Shown here piece by piece: positions 48,444 through 60,511 of a DNA stretch of 64,000 bases. The stretch is from contig QEOQ01000460.1 in assembly GCA_010279815.1 (NCBI GenBank), forward strand, positions 1,176,245 to 1,240,244. The letters run 5' to 3'. Position numbers and translations under genes: made by a program. Positions within the stretch are counted from its first letter, which is position 1. Every line of letters starts with the position of its first letter. The DNA comes from Brachionus plicatilis. Lineage: Eukaryota > Rotifera > Eurotatoria > Ploima > Brachionidae. The notes below the pieces were generated by a model, which searched no databases, was not told where the DNA came from, and saw only the letters and a program-made list of their open reading frames with translations.

Positions 48444-49509
48444 ATGAACATTTTTCGACTCATTGGTGATTTGTCACATTTATTCGCTATAATTATTTTA
48501 TTACTTAAAATCTGGAAAACAAGATCATGTGCAGGTAAATATATTTTTTTAAAAATGATCTAATCAGACATTATAAGTTTGAAAATACACTTTAATTAAT
48601 AATTTATTAAATTAAATTAAATTAAAAAATTAACAATCAAGTTTATTTTTTTTAATTTAAGGCATATCTGGTCGAAGTCAAATTTTATTCGCTCTTGTAT
48701 TCTGTACTCGTTATTTGGACTTGTTCACTCACTACATTTCATTATACAACTCTTTAATGAAAATATTTTATCTGACTTCTTCATTTGGCACAATCTATTT
48801 GATGTTTTTTAAATTCAAAGCAACTTATGATAGAAACCATGATACGTTTCGCGTAGAATTTTTGTTGATTCCATCTGCTGTTTTAGCCTTACTGATAAAT
48901 CACGAGTTTGATGTCTTGGAAGTAATTAGAACAAAACAGTTTTCAAAATTTTATTAAAAAATTAATTAAAATTTTGAAATCCTTTAATTAGATTTAAAAA
49001 AAAAGTTAATGACAAAAATTTATTTAGATCCTGTGGACATTTTCTATTTATTTGGAATCGGTAGCAATTTTGCCTCAATTGTTCATGGTAAGCAAAACTG
49101 GCGAGGCCGAATCAATCACCAGCCACTACTTGTTTGCACTTGGTGCTTATCGTGGTTTCTATATCCTCAACTGGATTTATCGATACTATAGCGAAGGGTT
49201 CTACGATCTAATTGCTATTTTGGCTGGTATCGTTCAAACAGTCCTTTACTGTGACTTTTTCTACTTATACATAACTAAAGGTAACAAAAATTTTAATTTT
49301 AAAAAACCAAGTATAACTATGCATAGAAATAGATAAAAAAAATATTGAAAATCTATTTCCATGCATTTAGCTTAACAATTCTGATTAGTTTTTTATAAAA
49401 AAAACCCTGCTAGTCTTGAAGGGTAAAAGACTAACCGTATGCGAAGTCTAATGGTTTTATTTGTTTTGTTTTAGTGTTGAAGGGACAAAAATTTTCGTTG
49501 CCAGCCTAA
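48444..49509 (+). CDS. KDELR: ER lumen protein-retaining receptor (KDEL receptor, ERD2)
   Basis: The receptor binds C-terminal KDEL/HDEL-type signals in the acidic Golgi and returns escaped ER proteins by COPI traffic. Four exons (48444-48534, 48662-48921, 49028-49280, 49475-49509) give exactly 212 residues, the usual length. It opens [13 protein letters not shown] and has the seven-helix family blocks: [61 protein letters not shown], and [20 protein letters not shown]. The tail [12 protein letters not shown] keeps the Lys-rich COPI-binding end. The last exon codes only about 12 residues. A client is encoded in the same window: glucosidase II beta ends in HEEL. Confidence 0.97.
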
Positions 49510-49874
49510 AAAAATTTAAAATTGAAAAAAAAGGTACAATTTTTATAAAAGTTTATTATTTTGATTTTTTTTTTAATTTATCTAAAAATAAAATTACAAG
49601 AACAACAGCTCTATTAAAAAAAATACATTTTTTAACCTAAAAATAAAAGACTCGAAACATGTGGCGATTTTTAGCTCAGCAAATATTTATTTTAAAAAAT
49701 AAAACTTAATTTGTTTCAAAAATTATTTATTTTAAATTTCAAACTAAATAAAAATAATTTTCTATCACTTTTTTCAATCATTGTTATCCAAATATATGTT
49801 CGAAACAATTAGTACAAAAAAATTAATAAAAGCCATTATAAATAGAGAACTTTTGAGATTTTTCAACTTTATGC

Positions 49875-50633
49875 TTAAAACTCGATTGAATTTTCATCGG
49901 AGTCCATTAGATAAATCAAAACTGTGTAAATACCGAAAGCTAAAATCAAAGCAAGAACAAAATATTTTAGAATGGATCCTTGAGAATTATTGGCATCTAA
50001 AATATAAAATTAAATTATCAATAAAATCTTAAAACAAAAAAAAAAACTACTTTGTTCCTCTGAATTTTGAGAATTGGTTAGATCATTTTGACGCTTTAGT
50101 GGAGCTCTGCCTCTGATACCAGATGTATTTAGGTAAATCTCTGTTGACATTTCAATATTAACTTTAAAAAAATATTTTTATCTATTAAAGTGCTTACCTG
50201 ATGAACTTCCAGTCGAATCTTTTGATTTGTTTAGATCTGTTTCATTGAATTGAGGAGTCTTTATTGGACTTATGGTGACTTTGGACTCTACTTGAGGGGT
50301 TTGATCACGTTTTGCTTCTACTGGAACGTCTTGTGAAGTTTCTTGATCACTTTTTTGGGAAATTGTCTCCACTTCAATTTGAATTGGAGGTTCTTCTTTT
50401 TTTTGCTCAGGTACTGATTGCTGATCAGCTAATTGCTCATTTTGTTCGGCTTGTTTTTCTTTTTCAATCAAAGATGGATCTAGAAATTGTTTGAGGCGTT
50501 TTTCGTACAAATACCTAGTGGTGGCTGTAATTGGACCACATTTTAGACCATTCTTTTTCAAATGCTTGAACAGATCTTCATCGCTTAGCGAACTGACTGA
50601 TTCTATATCCAATGTTAAGTTTTCTTCTTCCAT
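49875..50633 (-). CDS. LEM-domain inner nuclear membrane protein, emerin-like (single C-terminal helix)
   Basis: LEM proteins bind barrier-to-autointegration factor and tie chromatin to the inner nuclear membrane. Exons 50633-50198, 50140-50051 and 49996-49875 join in frame to 215 residues. Residues about 13-50 are a LEM domain (LSDEDLFKHLKKNGLKCGPI, TATTRYLYEKRLKQF). A long acidic, Gln/Glu/Ser-rich linker follows, with a KxxISPIKTPQF site. The last exon encodes one hydrophobic helix (ILKYFVLALILAFGIYTVLIYL) and a short MDSDENSIEF lumenal tail: a tail-anchored, emerin/LAP2-like layout. The opposite-strand frame at 49781-50032 overlaps these exons and is most likely a shadow. The gene converges on the KDEL receptor. 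It could equally be called a LAP2-type protein. Confidence 0.88.
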
Positions 50634-51984
50634 TTTTATTAGTTTTATTTTTAAACAATTAAGCTAAATTAAAAAAAAATTTTTTTATTGAGCAAAATTT
50701 AAATGTTTCTTCTAAGCAAAAATTGAACTTAATTTATGATAATTAACATGAAAGTATTCATGGACATTTGAAAAACCGAGCTTTAATTAAAATGGATAAC
50801 AAAAGTTGGCTTTTAATATCAAAAAAAACTTTCATTTTGAATAGCTTAAATTATTTTTAAAAAATCAACCTTTTAATGTCTATTTTTCAGAGAAATAATC
50901 TATGGTCTCTAAAAATTCTGACCTCTAAAATGATTATAAATTATGGACATTTATTTTAATGAATATTTAGAATATTTAAACAACTGGATTTATCAGCTTA
51001 TAAATTAATAATATTCAATGAGTTTTTTTATTTTTATTTTTAAAATCATTTAGAAATCACTTGTGTTTACACTTTCAAAAAAATAAGTTAATTGACTTGA
51101 TAAAATTACTTCATCAAAAAGCCGAAACTTTAATTCTAATAATTTACAACTGTAAATTTTTAAGTTAAAGAACTTGCTTTGTTTCATCACAATTTCTTTG
51201 ATTAAAATGCAAATTAAATTAAATTTCGCAGACAGCTTATTTAATAGGAATAAATTTGACTTTAATATTTTAAGCATATATTAAGTTTATAAAAAATCTT
51301 AATTATAAAAAAACATCTAAATCGATTATTTACGATATGATATTTGACTGTGAATTTTTTTATTAGCATTTTTGACAAAAAAAAGATCTGTTGGTTACAA
51401 AAAATATTCTTTAAAAATAAATAAGTCAACTTTTAGCGGTTAGACCATTAATATATCAGTATTTTCTGAAAATTAGTTATTTTCACAAATATTTATGAGG
51501 ATAATTTGGGGCTGATCAATAATGTGACCTGCTGGTCATACTTTTTATTCAAAAAAATAATTAAATATTTTTTATGAAAATTTTCACACAGTTAAATGGA
51601 GAAAAAATTATTTTAAGTTACATCTTAAAAAATAATAAATAATATAAAGTGTAATAAAAAAAATTTTTTTATTTACATCTTCCAGAAAAAAAATTGATCA
51701 TAAAATTAATTGGGAATAACAGTGCACTGGCGCCATATCGAATGAACGAGACTTTAAAAATGTCATTTGTTAAAAAGTATATTGCAAAAGTTTAAATTTT
51801 TTTTTATTTACCAAATAATTGTCTTTACGCATATATTTTTTTTGTCATCAATCCAAAAGCATTAAACTAAAAAAAGAATTTATGTGAATAAAAATCATAA
51901 AAAAAAAAGAAAAAAAGGAAAAAATTAATTTAAGAAAAAAAACAGTTCAAAAGTTTAGATATTTTTACAGTTTAATATTTGAAA
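50634..51984. other. Intergenic, nothing recognised
   Basis: This is AT-rich sequence upstream of the LEM gene. The reverse frame at 51050-51277 has no family signal. A palindromic gacctgctggtc near 51527 recalls the short hairpins near 26900-27310. Confidence 0.4.
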
Positions 51985-52890
51985 TGACCGCCTTTGGCGT
52001 TATAACAAGCCAAAACTCTTTTTGGCATACTCAATCGGAATCTTTAACCACTCTTGGAATAAAACCTCTTTTAAATGCTCAGTAGAGGTTACTTAAGTGT
52101 CTACCATAAATTGGCATCCATGTATGACCATAAGTTCTCAATTGGGTTGAGATCTGGTGAACGGGCGCACCATGACAGGACCTCAATGTTCTGTTCTTTG
52201 AACCAGTCGCTTATTAACCAGTATGTGCCGAAGCACCATCTTGCTGAAAAATCCAAGGAACTTCTCGCTCAAATAGGAGTTCAACAGATCGTAAAAGATT
52301 GTTTTCCAAGGTGTTGATGTAGACAAACTGATTAATTCGTCCTGTCTAAATGTTGCATATACCAGTGCCTTTGTAAGAAATTAATCTCCAGATACCAGTT
52401 GAACCTCAACCGTTTTTTAACTTTGGTATACAGAACTTCGGATGAAACTTCTCATTTTTGAACATTCTTATTATATTTGAGTTACGATTAAAGACATCAT
52501 CAATTGGACTCGTCATTGAAGATAACTCTGCACCAATCATTTACTGTCCAATTAAGCCTCTTTTTATACCACTTATATCTTTTTTGTAAATGTTAAAAAG
52601 CGATTTTCTTACCGCTGTCTGAGACTCTAAACCTTTTTTTTTGGAAAAATCTCAATACAACATACTTACTTATCCTAACCCGTTGAGTCTAAGAATTAAG
52701 ATCAGTGGCGAGTTTTTGATAGCTGGATGTAGGGCTTTTCCTAATCTCTCTAAAAATGTAGCTTTCATCGGAAAAAGTTAGCTCTCAAGGTCTACCAGGA
52801 CGACTTCGATCAGAACCAGTCTTTGAATATCGTTTTTTATTTGGAGAGACACATTTTGGAGATACACCTATCAGTCAAGTATTTTACGAT
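51985..52890 (-). mobile_element. Tc1/mariner transposase pseudogene
   Basis: Read on the reverse strand in shifting frames, this gives a Tc1-type transposase in order. Near 52800-52650 is an HTH/linker region (GRPR, then LATDLN-like). Near 52620-52560 is GLESQTAVRKSLFNI. The core follows at 52270-52120: [14 protein letters not shown], then [16 protein letters not shown], which holds the second catalytic block. Near 52020-51995 are residues of the C-terminus. Stops and frameshifts are frequent, so it is inactive. The forward frame at 52075-52317 is its shadow. Inverted ends could not be defined. A short relative lies at 14365-14530. Confidence 0.85.
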
Positions 52891-53277
52891 TTACTGACTC
52901 GTTTTTTGAATTAGATAAAAAATTAGCTTTTTTGAAATTAAAAGTAAATTAAATTTTGAACGAGATAACAAATTTATATTTTTTATGTTTGAATGTGGAG
53001 ATTTTAATTATCTAAAAAACAGTGTGTCCTAAACAAAAAAAATATTTTTTTAGTTTTTCAGCTTTTAAAAATAAGAGCTAGATGACTTTTTCTTTTTTTG
53101 CAATAATGCTTAGGTAATTCTCTTAACCATTCCGACCCGGGTCCGTGTTTTAGTAAAAAACAGGAGTTTGAGCATAAGCCTATGGCTGGATACAATAAAC
53201 AAAAAAAAATAAAATTTATCATTTGCACAACTAATCTTTACGGATAAAATATTTTGATCTTAAAAAATTCTGCAAAA

Positions 53278-53365
53278 TACAGTGCTGATTTGATACTTGG
53301 GATTTTGGTAATTTTAGGTAATTATTCGAAATTTTCGTAATTTTTCGTAATCAATCTGGTTTTTA
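53278..53365. mobile_element. Single-ended fragment of the 40080-type MITE
   Basis: The string acagtgctgatttgatactt followed by attttggtaattttaggtaa and gtaatttttcgtaat matches the terminal part of the element at 40080-40569. The second arm is missing. Confidence 0.5.
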
Positions 53366-53851
53366 CTTATTATTCAAATCTTGAGGATCATCAAACTGAC
53401 CGCAAAATACCTCTCGCCAAATGCACCTGTTTGCTCTGACCACATCCACAACTATTAAATAACGTTCCGTTACTCGCATATCTAAAGCTCTGCTTCATCT
53501 AGTAGTAATATATTCATTTAATTCTAAGAATATATTTTTTTGTTATATTTTTAGATAGGTTGAATATGAGTTGATTTAATACTATTGTCAATAAGTTTTC
53601 TCACAAACGGAGACTTTTTTTCTTCAAATATTTGATTCATGTACCACTAAACACTCGTTGTGACGCCACATCACCTCGTCCAAATATTCTTGAAAATATC
53701 ACAAATCTTACTTTTAGATGATTTAATTTTATGATTTTATCATAAAATCATAAAATTAAATCAGTGATAATGTTTTAGTTAATAAACTTTAATTAATTTT
53801 TTCTTCATTTAACTCAATGAAGAATTGTTCATTGCTATTCACTAATTTACT

Positions 53852-53885
<34 letters not shown>
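53852..53885. repeat. (TAG)n microsatellite, 3' tail of the reverse-strand LINE
   Basis: About eleven uninterrupted TAG units directly follow the 3' end of the reverse-strand LINE at 53886-55157, so on the LINE strand the tail is (CTA)n. Confidence 0.9.
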
Positions 53886-53886
<1 letters not shown>

Positions 53887-55157
53887 TGAACTGCTGTACA
53901 GCGAAAATTATCGCTATACCAACGCCAATATGGCGCCTGGCCCATTAAGAACCTTATCAGTCTTTGCTTTTATCCATACCAAAAACTTCTCTGTCGATTA
54001 TTGCCATTGAAACTATTGAGTGAAACAGCATTTACAGCTCTTGTTGACAAACCATTCCATTTATCCACCACCCTATTAGTTAAAAAATTGAAGCGTGGAG
54101 GACCCTTCTTGGTCAGTTCTCTCACTAGTCTTTTGTCATGTCTTCTTAAATTACCAGCTGGTCCTGTTGTTGTTTTTGCATAATTAATTCCATTTATTAA
54201 ATTTATATTTTCCATACCTTTGACTAGTTTGTACATTTGGATTAAATCACCTCTTTTTCGCCTCTCTTCAAGGGTTGTCAAATTTAAAATCTTTAGCCTT
54301 GATTCATATGGAAATTTTTTTAGACAACTTAGAAGTTTAGTCGCTTTTCGTTGTACCTTTTCGATTATCTGTATATCACCTTTAGTTGTAGGACTCCAGA
54401 CGCTTACAGCATATTCAAGATGTGGACGGACTAGTTTTTTTTTTTTTAAAAAAAATACTTTGGGGCGGACCCCAGGTTCGTCCGAATAGCTTGCGCCTTC
54501 GTTTAAACCCAATTGTTACAAAGCATTGATTAAAAAAGGAAAAATAAAAAGTTCGAGTTTCTAGAGTAGAAAGATTTTAAAAAAAGTAAAAAAGAGAAAT
54601 ATAAATAGTATAAAATGGGAAGAAAAAATGTGTTCATTCAACATTTACAATTCTATGTACAGTTTGTTAGTCTATTAAATGCGTCCAATGGCGTCTCGAA
54701 TTTTTTGTTTGTGCTTGATTGCCGTGTTGACATGTATTCATGAATTTCTTTTGCTATCAATTCCTGTTTGGATTTATTCGTTAGGAATTTTATAAATAGG
54801 CTATTTGACCTTTCCTCAATAGTTTCCAGCTTTAGAACTTTATGTATCGATTTGGTTGAAGTTTTAATTGGGAAGTGTTTAATTATTTTTAACAACTTGT
54901 TTTGGATTTTTTGGAGAGAGGTCTTTATTTTTCCTGTTCCGACGTTTAGAATGATGAAGCAGTAATCGAATACCGATCTAATAAGAGACTTATAAAGTGT
55001 TAGATTCAATTTAGTTGAGTTTGACCATTTGAAGTTTTTTATTCTTCGTATGAGGTTTGTTTTGGGTATTAATTTTTTTCCTAGTTGTTCAAGATGTGGC
55101 TTAAACGATAGCTTCGGATCAAGTTTGATGCCGAGAAAAGTCGGTGGACGGACTAGT
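53886..55157 (-). mobile_element. CR1-like LINE 3' end, split by a nested LINE
   Basis: On the reverse strand the frame gives a LINE C-terminus: LVRPHLEYAVSVWSP, IIEKVQRKATKLL, EERRKRGDLIQMYKLV, then RRHDKRLVREL and FNFLTNRVVDKWNGL, with a stop near 53970. The first part is separated: sequence coding YTALVRPH lies at 55144-55165, and the rest resumes at 54435. Between them sits another LINE flanked by a 14 bp duplication. The coding frame apart from the insertion is nearly intact, so the host copy was young when hit. The frame's apparent start (MGLNEGASYS) is contributed by the inserted element. Confidence 0.88.
54436..55143 (-). mobile_element. 5'-truncated jockey-like LINE inserted in the CR1-like LINE
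   Basis: On the reverse strand it opens PPTFLGIKLDPKLSF, continues KLNLTLYKSLIRSVFDYCF and LQKIQNKLLKIIKHF, and stops near 54653. A 3' untranslated part follows to about 54460, ending in a poly(A) tract (poly(T) on the given strand, 54435-54449). It is flanked by the identical 14-mer gtggacggactagt at 54422-54435 and 55144-55157, one copy each side. The RT core and endonuclease are missing. It is a different family from the host LINE and from LINE family A. Confidence 0.9.
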
Positions 55158-55539
55158 GCTGTATAATAAAAATAAAAATTGAATAAAAATTTTGATCAGC
55201 CCCAGTTATTTTACGGAAAATTTGAGCTAAAAGAATGACACCCACTTAAAAGGAAAAAAAAATATTCTTGTTTTTATTTTTCTTCCCCTACAATTCAAAC
55301 GATTTTTTTAAAAATCAATATTTTTCTAGAGAATATTAAAAAAATTAAAAATAAATATGCTGAAATTAAAATAACTGTTTTTATTAAAGATAAAATATTT
55401 GTTTCCAACTCACCATTTTGAGATGACCAATACAATCAAATCTTTTCAATAAAGTAAATCAAAATTATAGATAGTAATAATATTAAACATATTTTAATAC
55501 TATTAAATAATAAACAAAAATTAGGTTTGAAGACTTTTT

Positions 55540-55670
55540 AATTAAAAGTACGACTTTTTGGAGATTCTGTAGCGGAGAAGCCAAAGGCTCATAATGGAGT
55601 TTCAAAAGGTTCTGTTCTTGGACCTCTACTATCCGTTATGTACAAAAATGACCTTCATAAGGCTTAAAAC
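55540..55670 (+). mobile_element. LINE reverse transcriptase remnant
   Basis: A short forward block reads VAEKPKAHNGVSKGSVLGPL, then LSVMYKNDLHKA. It corresponds to the GVPQGSVLGPLLFxxYIND core of RT. The flanks no longer align with protein. Confidence 0.7.
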
Positions 55671-57201
55671 TAACTAACACTGGAAGTTACTTATTTTGAA
55701 CTGAATTTAAATGTGATGATATTATTGGATCTGAAGTGGAATTTTCAAGTAAAAATTGTATGAGCACTCTAGACAGTAAAAAAATATTAAAATATGAAAC
55801 ATTAAAAAATTAAGTAGTAATGACTGTAAAATATAAATTTTAGGAATTTTATTGGCTAAAATTTTTATTTATTTACAAATTTAAGATGATTCAAATTAAA
55901 GTTTTTAAAAATAAAAAATCAACGAGCTTTTTATTTAAAAAATGGGATTGAAGATATCTTTAGCAGCGTCTGTTTTATTGATATGTTAATATTCTCTAAA
56001 TTAGGTAAAAAATAAGTCTTTAACGAAAATTTTAGTATTGGAGTGAAGCGTCACCTGGAGGGTTTGAAGCCTCAAATACACATTTTTTCAGATTTTTAAT
56101 TTTTATGAAAAACAAGTCAGCAAATCGACTATGATTTTTTACTTTACGAAATTTACGTAATTTTACTTTATTTTACTTAAATTCTTGTAAAAAACAAAGG
56201 GAAACATCACTTTGTAAACTTTTATCAAAAGAACATTTAAATTTAATTCTCTCAGTTCACTTTAGCCTTAACTCTACCTAAGCCCGAAGTTTATGTTTTT
56301 TTTGTAAATTAAAAAATTTTAACGTCTTACTATATAAACGGACCTGCCTGAGAATTTATGAAGCTTCCAGGAGTTTTTTTTAATTTTTCTTGTTCTAGGT
56401 TTTAGTTGGCAACACAATTTGATTTTTTTGGACCGATGTTGGTCCAGGTACTCCCACCGCTTTTCACTTTTTTTAAAAGAAAATATTCTTAAAATTACAG
56501 AAATAAAAATTGAAAAAAAAATGGGATTTTATAAAATACAGAAGGTAAAAAAATGATTGTAGCTTCAAAATTTTCTAACGGCCTTTATCTCAAAAAAAGG
56601 AAAGAGAATCAAAATAAAAATTATTTTTTAAAAATTTTTTATAATGTACAATTTATGGCATTGTGAATTTTAGGACAAAACAAAAAAAATATTGCACTGT
56701 TTCAATGAAAAAAACTTCATATGATTTAGTTTCTGTAAATACTTTTCAAAATAACTTTTCATAAATTTTAATATGCGTATATTTTCTAGAATTTTTCAAA
56801 AGTCGAAACAAATTGATAAATTTAATTCGTTACAATTTACATAATCTTTAAATCTTTTAATGGCTTTTTGTGGAAAAGTACTTAGATTTTTTTGTTCTGT
56901 TATTTCTGTTTCAAAATTCAGAATGCCTAAATTTTTTTGCATTTGTGTCAACATTTTTTAAAAAAATTCTCATTTGTAATTAAAAGTTGTTTTTCAATAT
57001 TTTTAGAATTTTTTTCCTATTCGGGATTTTTCCAAAACTACTTTTCTACTTTCCTGAAACACTTAAACTGCAGTTATTGCTACTACTCCTAATTACTCTA
57101 TAAGACAAAACAGTGTTACATGTATATAAAATTATTTTTTGCATTGCTTTTTTTTAAATAAAAATAATTCTTAACACATAAGCAAATTTTTTTAAAAAAG
57201 A
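55671..57201. other. Intergenic, with a partial MITE-like stretch
   Basis: Mostly AT-rich. Near 56135-56195 the string ttacgaaatttacgtaattttac resembles the interior of the 40080-type MITE. Near 56395-56460 a less AT-rich patch (ggaccgatgttggtccagg) contains a short palindrome. No gene is recognised. Confidence 0.4.
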
Positions 57202-59015
57202 ATGTTCCAAAATATTTTAATTTTGTTGTCACTAAGCTTGGCTACCAATTGTGACCAAATTGTAAGAGGCATATCACCAGAAAGTACAAAATAAAAATTA
57301 TTTTAAACAAAATTTTAAATTTTTCCAAAAGGAGCTTCGCTCTATGATCCGAACAAACCGTTCACTTGTCTGGACGGTTCTTTGACCATTCCATTCAGCC
57401 AAATCAACGATGATTATTGTGATTGTAATCAATCAAAAATTTGCTTTAAATCATTGAAAATTTTTCTTTTGTTTTGAAGGTCGAGATGGAAGCGATGAGC
57501 CAGGAACTGCGGCTTGCATGAATGGACAATTTGCCTGCCAAAATTTGGACTACATAGTCCAATACATCCCATCAAGCCGTGTGAATGATGGAATTTGCGG
57601 TAATAAATATCCAAAGCTTAAATTTAATATTCTAAAGTAATTTATGTCAGATTGTTGTGATGGATCGGATGAATATTCCGGCAAGGTACAGTGCGAAAAC
57701 AAATGTGTCGTGTTGGCGGCCAAAATGAGGGAAGAGGAAGAAAAAATGAGATTGCTCAGGGAACAAGGCTTTGCCAAAAGACAAGAATTAATCAGGTTGG
57801 GCGAAGAGTTCAAAAAAACTTTGGAAGCTAAAGTTGCCGAGTTGGAAGACAAAAAATCCAAGACTGAAAGTGAAAAAAATGAATTAGAAGGTAAAATTTC
57901 AAATTTTCCATGCCATTTAAAAATAATTTTTTTAAAAGCAAAAAAAAATGAGGCTGAATCAAAAGCTAACGAAGCAAAGAGTGTGGCGGATAAAATTCTG
58001 GAAGAAAAAGCAAGAGAAGAAGAACGCGCTCAAATGATCAAAAAAGCAAATGAACTTTTTGATCTTTTAGACTTGAACAAAGATTCCTTCCTAACTCCGA
58101 GTGAATTGGTCACTCGACAAGAACTTGACATTTTGTTCGACAATGACGGAAAATTCACCATTGAAGAGTCAATTGTAAAAAATAATTTAAATTAATAAAA
58201 AAGTTAATTTTAAATTTTGAAACAAAAAAATTAGCAATTAATGGACAATAGTGAGAGCGTTAACTTGGAAGTTTTTATTTCCGGCTATTACGATAAGCTA
58301 TCTCCGCATGTAAAAGTGGAGGAGCAAGTAGAAGAGCAGCAGCCTGAAGCCGAGCAAGAGTTAGAAACAACAGAAGAGCCAGAAATCGATGCTGATCAAG
58401 AACCTGAAGCAGAAAATGTGCCAGAGGCTGAGATTAGCGAGCCTGTAAAAACAGAAAGCAAATACGATGATGGGACACAAAAATTAATTGATGAATCAAA
58501 TGAAGCGAGACGCTTGTTTGAAAATAGTGAGCGCGATTCAAGAAATATAGAAAGAGAAATAGAGGATATAAACAAAAAACTAGAGCTTGATTTAGGACCA
58601 AAGGGCGAATTTGCTTCGATGATTGATAAATGCTTTGAATTTGAGGATAGAGAGTATGTTTACAAATTATGTCCTTTTGATCGAACTGTTCAGAAATCAA
58701 AGAGTAATCATGGTGAGACTAGCATTGGAAATTGGAAGTCATGGGGTGATGGAGAGAATAAATACTTACAAATGAGATTTGACAATGGTTTAGGGTGTTG
58801 GAATGGACCGCAACGAAGCACTAATGTAATAGTTACTTGTGGTATTGAATCGAAGCTTACCAGTGTAGCTGAACCAAATAGATGCGAGGTTAATTTAGTG
58901 ATTAATTTGGTTTTAATATTTTTTAAATAATTTTTATTTTTTAAAGTATGAAATGAAATTTGAAACTCCGGCTGTTTGTGAGCCAAATTCAAGTCCAGTA
59001 CACGAAGAGCTCTGA
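57202..59015 (+). CDS. PRKCSH: Glucosidase 2 subunit beta (PRKCSH)
   Basis: This is the regulatory, ER-retaining subunit of glucosidase II, which trims glucose from N-glycans during quality control. Seven exons (57202-57283, 57332-57424, 57480-57599, 57651-57890, 57939-58174, 58235-58888, 58947-59015) close at 497 residues. A hydrophobic N-terminal stretch (ILILLSLATNC) is a likely signal peptide. Two LDL-receptor class A-like repeats follow ([25 protein letters not shown] and [15 protein letters not shown]), then a coiled coil with many Glu/Lys and an EF-like [13 protein letters not shown] segment. An acidic Glu-rich linker precedes the MRH domain (about 58600-58960), with [34 protein letters not shown] and VTCGIE. 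The protein ends HEEL, an ER-retention signal read by the KDEL receptor encoded upstream. Confidence 0.96.
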
Positions 59016-60321
59016 TACTAAAAAATATTAACATTTAATAAATTATTATTAATTTAGCTTTATGATGACTATTTAAATAAACAAATAACAATTTTTGAAA
59101 AATTTATTCTATGATGTTTATGAAAATCTGAAGTTTTTTACGGTTTTAATGTACGATTCCAATGAGTCGGGTAGAACGAAACATATTTAAAGAAAATAAA
59201 AAATATAGAAAAATATTGATTTAATTGATGAGAAAAAAAACGTATGACCAATTTTATAAAAATATAAAAATCATATTTTCAAAATCCAATTTTTTTAAAT
59301 ATTTTAAATTTAATAAAATACTTTTAGTTTAAAAAAACATATAATCAATTTAAAATTAAGGATAAACAGCAAAATTCATATCCTTTGCGCAAATAGACGA
59401 ATTGACTTTTTCACGTATAATTTAAGGTATTGTAACACATTTTTTATCATTATTATTTGAAATACTAAAATTGAAATTAATTTTTCTAAAAAACTTAAGG
59501 ATTTTTCAAACTGTAAGGTTTTAATTATTTCTTTAAACCATTTTTTAAATAGATTCAGTCAAAATTTAGTTTCATTTCTTAGCTATTTAAGTTATTTTAT
59601 ATATAATTTATGTTTTAACATTTTATTTTTTTCTCTCTTTTTATTTTATTTTCTACATCACCCGATTCTAAAACTATTTGTTTCAGAAAAGTCTTGAAAG
59701 ATAAATGGGAGTTCATTTTGATCCTCAGAAGTTTGAACATCTTTAAAAAAAATATGATTATTAGCTTTAATTAATAAAAATTTATTGTGAATTTTAATGT
59801 TTATTTGAAGAAAACAAAAAATTTACATAATATTTTTCTGTAATATTTGTACCCCTTGTGCACTTCTTATTTTAAAAAAATATGCTTTTGCAATCATTAA
59901 TTTTTTTCCTTTTCAAAATAGTTTTTTAAATTAAACTTTTTTTATCCGATAAATTAATTAGATTAATAAATAAAATTAATAAAATCCAAAAGAGATGTAA
60001 TAACACAATTGATATTAAACAATTGAAAAAAGGAATAATTTTTGATAAAATAAAGTGAATTTGTATTATCGAAAAAAGGCAATTTTTTAATTTAAAAATA
60101 AATTTCGCTCTTTTGTTGATTTGGATTAAGAGATTATGAAAATATTCAAAATTTCCATCATTTCGACACTTTGATTTAAAACAATTTCTAGCTATGCTTT
60201 GATAAAATTGTCGTGTCAGCCAGTGAAACGAGGTCGTCATTGATTCAAATAAGAATAATAATAATAAATAATGATCTAATGAAGTTTTTTTTGATTAATA
60301 TTTATTTGAATCAGTCTCATA
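59016..60321. other. Intergenic, nothing recognised
   Basis: AT-rich sequence downstream of glucosidase II beta. The reverse frame at 59926-60240 is Ile/Leu/Asn-rich and unsupported. Confidence 0.45.
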
Positions 60322-60511
60322 GTAAATAAAAACAAATTTAAAAGAGGCTTTTATTGTTCGATGTATCTACAGTACCGGAAATTTACTTGTCTGATATCAA
60401 ATATATCAGCTGATATTATTTGATATAAGATGATATGATGTGACAAGTTTATTTCTGGCAATGTAGATACATCGAACAATAAAAGCTTTTTTTAAATTTG
60501 TTTTTATTTAC
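60322..60511. mobile_element. 190 bp near-perfect hairpin (MITE-like)
   Basis: The left arm gtaaataaaaacaaattt..cttttattgttcgatg..tatctac runs about 75 bp and is mirrored with few mismatches by the right arm (end 60511). A short A/T/GATAT-rich loop of about 30 bp lies between. Such nearly palindromic elements are usual for small MITEs. The arms are more alike than those of other repeats here, suggesting recent origin or maintained pairing. The flanks are homopolymer-rich and no target duplication could be fixed. Confidence 0.75.

Noticed and set aside
49781..50032. Forward 83-codon frame
   Set aside because: It is opposite to the LEM gene's last exons, which give a membrane helix and close in frame; the forward frame lacks an ATG at its start and has no family signal.
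52075..52317. Forward 80-codon frame
   Set aside because: It lies on the complement of Tc1 transposase core motifs, which read clearly on the reverse strand.
53852..53885. CRISPR or regulatory array
   Set aside because: It is a plain trinucleotide microsatellite at a LINE end, with no spacers.
54001..54489. Two forward frames of 60 and 89 codons
   Set aside because: They are shadows of the reverse-strand LINE C-terminus.
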